From Okapia johnstoni (taxonomy: Eukaryota > Chordata > Mammalia > Artiodactyla > Giraffidae), in assembly GCA_024291935.2 (NCBI GenBank), contig CM044321.1, positions 60,630,985 to 60,694,984 of the forward strand: a stretch of 64,000 bases of DNA, written 5' to 3'. Position numbers and translations under genes: made by a program. Position 1 is the first letter of the stretch. Each line of letters begins with the position of its first letter. Shown piece after piece: positions 1 through 8,920 of the stretch. Under the pieces are notes generated by a model that saw only the letters and a list, made by a program, of their open reading frames with translations, searched no databases and was not told where the DNA came from.

Positions 1-270
1 GGCCTGCCGTCCCGTCAGTGCAGCGGACCCGGAGGCGCCTAGATGCGGACGGAGCCGTGAAGTTAAGTTCTGGGCTCGCGCTTCCACTCCGCCGCCGCCG
101 CGCCTCCCTCCCGGTTTCCGTCCGCTCGCTGCACCGACCTCACCCCTTCCCGCAGATTTCGGACCGGCTCTCGGCGCCCTCTCTCCCCTCGGCGCCCCCC
201 CCTGCCCAGTGCTGCGCTTTTCTCACTTCTGGGCAAGTCCCGCGGCTGGGGGAAGGGTGGGGGGGTCACC
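1..270 (+). other. FOXO1: FOXO1 5' untranslated region (partial, 5' end outside or undefined)
   Basis: This is the GC-rich leader directly upstream of the FOXO1 start codon. The context immediately before the ATG is gtcacc and the base after it is G, a strong Kozak setting. The frames reading through the leader do not continue into the FOXO1 frame and look like GC-driven open frames. No TATA box is evident, as expected for a CpG-island promoter. The transcription start cannot be placed from sequence, so part of this stretch could be promoter rather than leader. Confidence 0.75.
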
Positions 271-933
271 ATGGCCGAAGCGCCCCAGGTGGTGGAGATC
301 GACCCGGACTTCGAGCCGCTGCCCCGGCCGCGCTCGTGCACCTGGCCGCTGCCCCGGCCGGAGTTTAGCCAGTCCAACTCGGCCACCTCCAGCCCGGCGC
401 CGTCGGGCGGCGCGGCGGCGAACCCCGACGGCGCCGCGGGCCTGCCCTCGGCCTCGGCGGCCGCTGTCAACGCCGACTTCATGAGCAACCTGAGCCTGCT
501 GGAGGAGAGCGGGGACTTCCAGCAGGCGCCCGGCTCCGTGGCGGCGGCCGCGGCGGCGGCGGTGGCGGCGGCGGCCGCAGCGGCCGCAGCTGCCGCCACC
601 GGGGGGCTGTGCGGCGACTTTCAGGGCCCGGAGGCGGGCTGCCTGCACCCGGCGCCGCCGCAGCCCCCGCCGCCCGGCCCGCTGTCGCAGCACCCGCCCG
701 TGCCTCCCGCCGCGGCCGCCGCTGCTGCCGGGCCGCTCGCGGGGCAGCCGCGCAAGAGCAGCTCGTCCCGCCGCAACGCGTGGGGCAACCTGTCCTACGC
801 CGACCTCATCACCAAGGCCATCGAGAGCTCGGCCGAGAAGCGGCTTACGCTGTCGCAGATCTACGAGTGGATGGTCAAGACCGTGCCCTATTTCAAGGAT
901 AAGGGCGACAGCAACAGCTCGGCGGGCTGGAAG
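271..933 (+). CDS. FOXO1: Forkhead box protein O1, first coding exon (residues 1-221)
   Basis: FOXO1 is a forkhead transcription factor that binds TTGTTTAC-type sites. It drives gluconeogenic, cell-cycle-arrest, apoptosis and autophagy genes, and leaves the nucleus when insulin/AKT signalling phosphorylates it. Seen here: start [17 protein letters not shown]; the first AKT/14-3-3 motif RPRSCTW with Thr24; an alanine tract A7-V-A11-T at residues 91-110; a proline-rich segment at about 127-146; a second A7 tract at 147-153; the basic linker RKSSSSRR; and the forkhead domain from about residue 170 ([16 protein letters not shown]). The last residues are DSNSSAGWK, so the recognition helix lies in the next exon. 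The phase is 0: codon 221 (AAG) ends the exon and gtgagc follows. By memory of the human protein, the exon boundary corresponds to Lys210, making this copy 11 residues longer, explained by the alanine tracts. The open frame runs 171 bases into the intron, which would matter only if the intron were retained. FOXO1 rather than FOXO3 or FOXO4 is clear from the N-terminus. Confidence 0.97.
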
Positions 934-939
934 GTGAGC
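934..939 (+). other. FOXO1: Splice donor of FOXO1 exon 1
   Basis: The sequence AAG|gtgagc is close to the ideal mammalian donor. It falls exactly where the protein stops matching FOXO1: after it, the frame reads VSGLWAHG, which is unlike any forkhead, while the family continues NSIRHNLS. The donor therefore sets the CDS end at 933. Confidence 0.93.
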
Positions 940-1960
940 GGCCTCTGGGCGCACGGTCGGAGCGTGAGGGGTGGGTTGGTGTCCGGGGGAGCCAGCCCCC
1001 GTCTGAGGTCGCGACGGGGCAGAGGAGGAGGACGGGGGGTAGCCGCCGGTGCAAGTTCGCTTGGCCTGAAAGTGCAAGGCACGCGGGCAGCGCGTGCAGG
1101 GTGAGGGCGAGAGTGGCAGAGGTGGGTCGTGGGCTTGCCCGGGACCCGTCGAGGGGGGACAGGAATGAGTGTGTGCGCGCGCGCTCTAGTGAGAGTTGGA
1201 GCGGGACCGGGAAGGGGCTCACTGGGACCAGAGGGGGTGAGAAAAAGGACGCCAAGAAGTGGACCTCCGAGCGGCCAGAAAAGTTCGCCTGTGAAAGAGG
1301 GGGTGGGGCGGGGGGTTCACTGGGGGCTGCTCCCCCTCGGCTCGCGCGGATTCCGGCCGCTGCTCATATTCTCCCCTCCCATCCCCCAGGACATCAGGGG
1401 TGAGGGCGGCTCCCCGCCGCCCACGCGGCGCGCGTCCCCCACCCCCAAGCCCCGGGACACCCCGCGGAGCCGTTTCCGCCGCGTGAGGCGGAGGAGGGCG
1501 CGGCGATGGGGCCTCGGAGCCCCGCCGCCCGCGGATGGAGCTGCAGGTGGAAGGGACCGGCAGGGCGCCAGCCGGGAGGCCCGTGGAGCCGACCTCGCCG
1601 TTTTGGGAGGCCGGCGTGCATTTTGTTTTGTTTTGATTGCGTTTCGAAGTGGCCTCGAGTGCCGGGGGCCGGGCGCGCCCAGCCAGAGGTAGCGTCTCCG
1701 ACACGTGCGAAGGGGCGGCCACCGCCGGCGCAGCGCCGGCGCCCGGCCGCGCGGGGAGAGCTGAAGTTCAAGTGTGACTCTCGGCGGGGGCGGGAGCTGG
1801 CGACGGCGAGGGAGGGGCCGCGGGCGCAGGAAGCTTGCGCCTTTAAAGGGCCAGCGCGTTCTGGCCGCGCGCGCCGCCGGGCCCGGGCCGCGGGGCGGCG
1901 AGGCCAGCGCTTTTCCGCGCCAGGAAGTGCCCCGCAAACTTGGCCTCGCCCTAGGTTCAA

Positions 1961-4863
1961 GGCCTTTAATTAGCCACCGAGTGGCTCCCCTGGATGACCG
2001 GGGCTGGGAACATGTGTCCTCTGTTGCTTTTCCGTCTTACCACGGAGGTGCAGATCCGAGAGGCAAGGCAGGGGGCTTTGACACCAGTGTTTGGGGGAGT
2101 TGGAGTGGAGGTTCGAATCTAGGGAACCGGAGGGACCTCCTACCTCGATGGAGATCCTGTAGATGAAGTGCCTCTGGCCCTTTTTGCCTTTCTGGAGGGA
2201 GAGAAAGACAGATACTCACCAGGAGAGACCCTTGAGGGGGCAGGTTCATCCCTACCGAGAGGTGGAGAAGGCCCTGGGGTGCTCAGGAGAGCGGGCTCAG
2301 GGGAGGCTGACCGGCCTTCCGTCCGCCCTGCGGCTTCCAGAATCTGGCAGTTTCTCAGTGTCACAGGTGGAAGGAGGGATGTGAAGGTTTTGTAGTTGAG
2401 TCAGTCTCCTTCCTCACCCCTCATCTGGACTGTACAGCATAGTAGTTTTCTTTGCTGCGCACTTGTTACACCAAGGTTGTTTACCATACAGTGTCATCCC
2501 AGTGGTTAATGTGTGTCGAAAAGGTTAAGTTAATCACATCGTATTGAAACTTGTGGAGAAGGAGCCAGGATCTTATTTCTTCCGTAGTGTTTTTTAGAGT
2601 AAAAGCCTCACGTATAATCTCATTCATTACTAGGCATTACATGCAATTTTACCAAGTCCTTCAAAAAGATAAAGAGCCTCTGTACTTTAAGCGCGGTGTA
2701 TATTCTTTTAAGTTAGAAAATAGAGGATGTCTGCCAAATTCAGTTTTAACATTTGAATTTAAGTACTTGACTTATTTATCAATTCTACTTGAGCTCTTAT
2801 AAAGCATTTGCCATTAAAAAAACCTTTTTTTTTTAATCATTCAGAGTACAGTATGTACTTAACACCGTTTTTGCATGTCCTTGGAAATGGATACAGCCTA
2901 CTTCAGCTTGTTGGAGTGCCTTTCTTTGAAGATAGGGGAAGGCAAAGTTTGGGAATTATTTTTAGTTTCGCCTCTCATATGGCCTTAAGATATTCTTAAA
3001 CTAGGAATATAACTTAAATGTTTTCAGTTTTTTTTTTAAGTGCTTTAAAAATAAAAGATTCTAAGGCTAAAATTCCCCCTCCAGCCATTTATATTAGGTT
3101 CTTGTTTTAATTTTTTTCCCCAAATGCAATTATAATTAAAAAAAAAATGTACTGGTCAGAGCTGGAAGATCTGTTAATGTTAGTAAGAATTATTGGTCCT
3201 GAATTAGAGGCCCAGTGGCAGCTTGCAGCAGTAGCAGCTCCCGGTAGAAACGTCGTGGGGCTTTGGGAGGGAGCAGGCTGCCATTCTCAAGTGAGAAATA
3301 TTTCAGGTGTATCACTTGGTGCAAGTCAGATTACAGCAAGTGCATTTTCACTTTGAGTAAAAGGGTATTTTAAGAAGAAAAGAAACAACCTGAAGTGTTT
3401 TCTAACTCATAGCTCTGGTTAGAGTTTTCATAAAAATGAGTTACCTTGTTAAAACCAAGGTTCAGTCTCAGATCTGAAAGACTCGCCATGTTTTAAAGAT
3501 TTATAAAAAGGAGAAATTTTACTATGACTTTTAGCTTGAAAAAAAATTCAATTCTAAAATGCAAATAGGAGAGGCTGCTTTGGAACTAAGTTATTTCCTG
3601 TGATTTACTGTAGGGAATTAGATTGAATATTTAATTAAATATAGTTTGTTGTGCTTTACGTCCTGAGGCCTGCCTGAGAATTTGAAAGTGATTTGCATAG
3701 GACAGAATAGTTGGAAAGCTGTTGAAAAATTAAAAAACTTTTAGTTCCTTAAAGACGTTGTATTTGTGGGGTATGCATTTGTATTTGTAGGAATGGTATG
3801 CCAAATCTTCTCTATACTTGTTTGAATATTGCTTAGAGCTGTCATAAGGCTACACACAAAGTGGAAGCTGAGGCTTTTGGAAAACCCGGGATCTTTTAAA
3901 CAATGTACAGTATTTATAAATAGTGAAACTTCATTTCTATGATCTGTTTTTTTTTTTTTTTTTTTCTCTTCCCATACAGAAAGTTTTCTAGAGCTTGGGA
4001 AGTAATACTGTGAGTTCTGACTCTGTGTTTTGTTTTAAAATTATTTGGAACACTTAATATAGGTTAATAGCTTACTTCAACAGTAAGACCTAACAGTTGT
4101 TAAAATTGTGTTATTATGAGCTACCTGAGATAGTCTTTATTTTGGAATGAAGTTCCTTTTTGCATTTTCTTATAGTGTTTAAAAATTCTTATCTATTCTA
4201 TTCTAAGGGCTTTCAATCTGCAGGTGAGTCATTTAGCCACAGAGATTCCATAGCAGGTTTGATGGCTGCTTTCTTACTGCACAATTATGTTTGACAGAAT
4301 CCTGTGAGAATTATTGAAATTAACCTTAAAGAAAACCTTTTTTACAGTCAGATGGAAATCTCAATATATGTATTTGAGGAAAGGAGCATGAGGAAAGAGA
4401 GTTGGGAAAGGGGCTAATGCAGCAAAGTGTGATGTCTTATTTGCTATAGGCTGAAAGTTACGTGGGCCTGATGTAAACATGTCTGTGGCTGAGATGTTTT
4501 GTTCAGAAGTTCCCAAATAGATGTCAAATATGAATCCCCCCTTATGAATCCCCCTCTTATGAAGCCCCTCATAAGAGCTTCATTTTTATTTTACTTTTGG
4601 TCTTCTGGTAAATCCTTGGGGAGATGCGGCTGGAGGGGTGGCTTCTATTTTTGAATGATATTCAGCTTTTTTTTTTTTAAGTGACAAGCATGTGAATACT
4701 GGAAAGGGATTTTTAATTCTCATGTCTCAGGTAAACTTGAGAAAATGTTAACGTTTGTTGAGATGCTACACACACACCCCTACCAGTTACGGAAAGGCTA
4801 TGGCATTGGCAATGGACACAAGTATTGCCAGCTATCATGCACTGCGCGGGATCGTTTAAGTGG
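1961..4863. other. Unique intronic DNA without recognised repeats
   Basis: AT-rich single-copy-looking sequence follows the CpG island. I see poly-T/A runs (for example around 2819 and 3947) but no SINE or LINE signature and no plausible exon. An 8-base FOXO-type site ttgtttac lies at 2477-2484. A short hairpin has 9-base arms at 4554-4562 and 4569-4577. Confidence 0.6.
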
Positions 4864-5067
4864 TTGCTTCCCAGGTGGTGCAGTGGCAAAGAATCTGCCT
4901 GCCAGTGCAAAAAATGTGGCTTCCATCCCTGGATCCGGAAGATCCCCTGGAGGAGGGCATGGCAACCCACTCCAGTATTCTTGCCTAGAGAATCCCATGG
5001 ACAGAGGAGCGTGGTGGGCTATAGTCCATAGTGTTGCAAAGAGTCGGACATGACTGAGCCGCTGAGC
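4864..5067 (+). mobile_element. Bov-tA SINE, + orientation
   Basis: The tRNA-derived head (ccaggtggtgcagtggcaaag), the middle (gatcccctggaggagggcat, cccactccagtattcttgcc) and the tail (agagtcggacatgactgagc) are all present in order. This is the standard ruminant Bov-tA arrangement. The element runs straight into a CG/CA microsatellite, as often happens at the 3' end of these SINEs. Confidence 0.9.
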
Positions 5068-5076
5068 GTGCGCGCG

Positions 5077-5117
<41 letters not shown>

Positions 5118-5147
5118 AATGGGGAGGGAAGAGTGAATACTCAGAAT

Positions 5148-5205
<58 letters not shown>

Positions 5206-5237
5206 AATGGGGAGGGAGGAGTGAATACTCAGAATCC
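5068..5237. repeat. (CG)n(CA)n microsatellite within an 88-bp tandem duplication
   Basis: Alternating purine-pyrimidine DNA begins with gtgcgcgcgcgcgcgc and continues as CA repeats to 5115. A 35-base unit starting cgaaatggggaggga and ending cagaatcc follows. CA repeats resume from about 5149 to 5203, and the same 35-base unit returns at 5203-5237 with one mismatch. The two copies are 88 bases apart, so one block containing part of the CA array has been duplicated in tandem. Confidence 0.92.
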
Positions 5238-8200
5238 CTGATAGGGAGGGTCCCAAGGTTTTGCTTGCCCTTGTTCTCTAACTTCTTGATCCAAGCTCCT
5301 AAACTGCAGTTCTGGGTGGCTTGCTAAGAGAACAGCCATCTGTATTAGCCTGGAATTTCTTTGGGAAACCTGAACTGTTTGCATTTTGCTGGAACCCTCT
5401 GCCCTTGGAAATGACCCAGTACCCTGGCATAATGGGAATTGATTCTGCTGGTTTTTTTTTTTTTTTTTTTTTGGTCTTTGTGTGCCATAACTTTGGGGCT
5501 TCCTGGGATCCTCTTAGAAAGGCTGTGTAAGCCCCATGGTGATGGGAGAGAACAGAGGAGTTTGCAGTTGTGCTCCACATTGAGGGAGCGGATCCAGCCC
5601 TGCTTCTGCAGTTCAAGGTGTGCCTTCATAGTAACAGTTTGCAAAGACTTGCCCAGTCCCCCACCTGCCCTGGTGCACACAGAAGTCTGAAGTTGCTAGA
5701 TTGTTACTCAGTTGTGAACCGGAGAGGGCCAGATAAACTTGAAAGTGTTTATTTTGGTGTGTCTGAGGGGGTAAAGGCTTATTATTTCAATGGATACTCT
5801 GTGTACCAATGTACTCCAGTGTTGATGGAGTCTCCCTTTTTGTTAATTACCAACAAGGACCAACAATATTCAAGTCAGTGGCACAGAAAGTTTTCGAAGA
5901 CAATTACTCTTTTTTTTTTTTTTTGTAGTCTTATATAGAACACAAGAAACATGAAAATGCTTATTTGTACATGGGTGATTTCATATGGTTCAACCTTTAA
6001 AAAAAAACAAAACCCAACTTTTTTTTTTCTTTTTCTACTGGCATCCCAGTGTACTCCACTCAGTCTGTCTATGGTTTATGGACTTGTGGGCTAAGCGCTG
6101 AAAGTACTGAGTCTTGAGTTGAGTTGTTCTTGCCACTTGGAATGCATTTAGGTCACCTCACCCTCCCCAACCCCGCTTATCTATTCTCATATAGCTTTGC
6201 TGTAACCAAAAGAAAGAAAAGTGAACTAGTTTTGATATTAGGCCCAATAAAATTGGAAAGCTAAATCTGCAGTTATTCTCATGTAAATACATGAGGATAA
6301 TTTTATTAGTAGTACAGGTAAAGATCAGTGATTATTTTCAGTCTAGTCAAAGTATTTTCTTCCCATTTGTTAAATGATTATTGTGTGTAAGTTGTTATAT
6401 TAGAGGCATTTGATTGATAGAAAAATGATTCAGATGTGGATCCTGTAGGGAGGTTAGATGTGACATGTAATAATTATGATACATGGTAGCGTGGTTAAGT
6501 GCTTTTGAGAAAAGTGGAGTTCTGGGTTGGCCATTGAGGTGGACCTTGAAAATGGAATGTTGTTCTCCAAAGATTTCATTATAAAATATTCTCTACCTGA
6601 ACACTCGTCTACCTACCACCTAGTTTCTACTTCTGTCATTTTATTGTACTTGCTTTGTCATATATTTGTCCATTGTCCATCTTCCCATCAATCTTAGTTT
6701 TTAAAATTTATTTTTGGAATGATGGGTTGGCATTCATAAGGGCATGAAAATAGGGAAGCACAGTTTCTCTGTGAGATGGATATATGCTGCACATAGGGAA
6801 GGTTTGAAAAGTATAAGAAGCAGAGTCTACTGTCAGACTGAACTTGGACTTCATATACATTATAAAAATAATAGAAACCAAAGTTTTCTATGAGATAGTA
6901 TCTTTGTTTTTGTAATATAAGAAATTGTGAAAATAGGCTTACATTTTTAGTTTTCTAAATACAATTTCTCAGAAACATGCTCTCATGTAAGTATAGAGGC
7001 CCATGGAATGCGATTTAAAGACAGTGTGCTGCATTTGATTTAAAACTGATGTACAGAATTTGGTAATGCACGGAACAGAATCGACTTAATGTGACTAGTA
7101 GAAGTTTATAAAATGTTTAGCTTTTTGCTTGGTTTGTTCTTTAAAATCAACTTTCATGCCCAGTGTCCTGGGGACAGAGTGATTCAAAGAAAGATGATTG
7201 AGTGTAATTCTTAGTTTTTTTTTTTTAATGAGAAATCTTGAAGGTAGCAGTCTTTAAATAAATCTCCAGCAATTATGAGTGAAAGTTATGTTGCTTTACA
7301 GTTTAAATGTCAGTTCTCATATTAGCTAAATATTAGATATCCTTAATAACTTTCTCATTATATCTATATCCACTAACCCAAGTACAGGATGAAGAAGGTT
7401 ATAAGGAGATGTTTCAACAGATCCAGAGGAGGTTAAATTTAGATAGACTAAACCCAAAATTGATGTCAGGAAGGTAGACATAACTGCATGAATTCAGACT
7501 ACTTGGAGTGAGTCTGACTAGCCTTTTGGTGAACTAAAAGGTTTATACAGTAAAAACTCTGGCACATCAAAAGGCAGACATACAGATATATTAAAACTTA
7601 TTAGCCATTTTAGAAATGACAGGTGTTGAAGAAATGTAGGAAGCTGTTTTACTTGTATGTTTATACCTATAGTAGCAGACAGCACTTTATTCAGAAGATA
7701 CCCTGCTGCTGGTAGGGGGACAGTGATGTAAAAATAGACCACATAGTTCACCACTGTGAGGTTTTGTTAAGTAAGTTACCATCCACCTGGATGAAATAGC
7801 TTTCACAGCACACCAGGTCATCCCTCTTGTGTGATTGCTAACGATGTCTGGGTCATCTAGTCAAAAGCAACTAGGAAACGATTGGTCCGTCTTAATTTTT
7901 TACCCCCTCTCAACTTCTGTAGATCGAGTGAGGGTGAAAATTGCTGGCCAGGTCTTTGGTCTTTCATTCCATAAGCAGAGAGGAGGTAAAACATCTCCCT
8001 CTGGGCAGAGAGTCAGAAGTCATTGTGGAGGTCTGTGGGTTGACAGGTCATTTCTTCCACGGTGGCCCGTTCCTGCTGACACCAAGTCATATGAGTTCTT
8101 CAATTCGTAGTGATCGTGGGTGGCACTACCATCTTTTGAGAAGAGAATGTCACCTCCAAAGCACGTGGCCCATGGGTGTGAGAATGTCACCTCCAAAGCA

Positions 8201-8705
8201 CGTGGCCCATGGGTGTGTGCCTGTGACCTGGCATGTGCTCTTGCCACTGACAGGTCCTGCTCTTCTCAAACCCTCGCCAGCCAGCCACATACATGGAGAT
8301 GCCCAAGCTGCCACCTTTTTGACTGTGACTTGGTTCTGTATCTCTGCATTGCTCTTTGACCTAAAAAGAAAGTCTTTTTCTGCCTTGATTAATTTTCTCC
8401 CCTAGATGATATTTGTCTTAGTTGTAGCATCGTTCTTTGTGTGGTTGAAGTGACAGACCTGAGCCTAGTACTAAACCCCGTGATCTTAATAGCTCTGGAG
8501 ATGCTGTTCCGCTCACCTGATGAAAAGCAAAGCTGTCCTGAGAAACAGGGTGGGAAGAGTCGGTGGCCTGTGTCCATTTGTTTTTCCTTCATTTGATGAA
8601 GTCAAATGAAGGCTATTTCTTAATTGCCTGTCCTTCTGAATCTAGAAAATGGGTCATGGTTTTGTGAATCTTCCCTTTTATTAAATTAGAGATTTGGTAA
8701 GAATT
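5238..8705. other. Unique intronic DNA with small local repeats
   Basis: No ruminant SINE or BovB is visible. It holds a poly-T run near 5452-5473, a poly-T near 5911, a possible weak L1-type stretch around 6600-6720, and the perfect 37-bp tandem duplication described separately. The open frames around 5299-5938 are not protein-like. Confidence 0.55.
8143..8216. repeat. Perfect 37-bp tandem duplication containing an E-box
   Basis: The unit beginning gagaatgtcacctccaaagc and ending cccatgggtgt occupies 8143-8179 and is repeated without change at 8180-8216. Each copy carries a CACGTG E-box (8162-8167 and 8199-8204). Confidence 0.97.
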
Positions 8706-8920
8706 AGGACCAGGTGGCTCTGTGGTAAAGAACCCGCCTACCAATGCAGGAGATGTGAGTTCAATCCTGGGGTTGGGAAGATCCCCCGGAGTAGGAAATG
8801 ACAACCCACTCCAGTATTCTTGCTTGGGAAATCCCTGGACATAGGTGCCTGGCGGGCTGCAGTCCACGGGGTTGCAAAGAGTCGGACAGGACTCGTTGCA
8901 AAGCAGGCACACACAGTCAG
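8706..8920 (+). mobile_element. Bov-tA SINE, + orientation
   Basis: The tRNA-like head (ggtggctctgtggtaaag), the body (gggaagatcccccggagtag, cccactccagtattcttgc) and the tail (aagagtcggacaggact) are present, ending in a short CA-rich tail. Divergence is moderate. Confidence 0.88.

Larger units (their letters stand above)
1..1960. promoter_or_regulatory. CpG island over FOXO1 exon 1 and the start of intron 1
   Basis: Base composition is extremely G+C rich with CpG dinucleotides at close to their expected frequency from the window start to about 1960, where it falls abruptly to AT-rich intron. Several GC-box-like GGGCGG or CCGCCC runs occur. This is the usual setting of a broadly expressed, TATA-less promoter with first exon. 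The high G+C produces long open frames on both strands that are shadows, not genes. The island certainly continues left of the window, so its full extent and the core promoter are not visible. Confidence 0.85.

Noticed and set aside
63..1104. Several long open frames on both strands across exon 1 (up to 284 codons)
   Set aside because: They overlap the FOXO1 frame in a very GC-rich CpG island where stop codons are rare. Their translations are low-complexity Arg/Ala/Pro/Gly and match no family.
1366..1400. Acceptor-like tract ctcccatcccccag before gacatcag, possible alternative exon
   Set aside because: Pyrimidine-rich tracts ending in ag are frequent in CpG-island introns, and no following frame resembles FOXO1.
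893..1973. Open frames up to 206 codons in the first kilobase of the intron
   Set aside because: The region is G+C-rich noncoding DNA after a strong donor. The translations are Arg/Pro/Gly-rich without domains.
4864..5000. tRNA gene candidates at Bov-tA and CHR heads
   Set aside because: The A and B box-like motifs belong to tRNA-derived SINEs. No intact cloverleaf with acceptor stem was visible.
4798..5256. Cys-Val repeat protein frames
   Set aside because: They are translations of the CA/GT microsatellite joined to a Bov-tA SINE.
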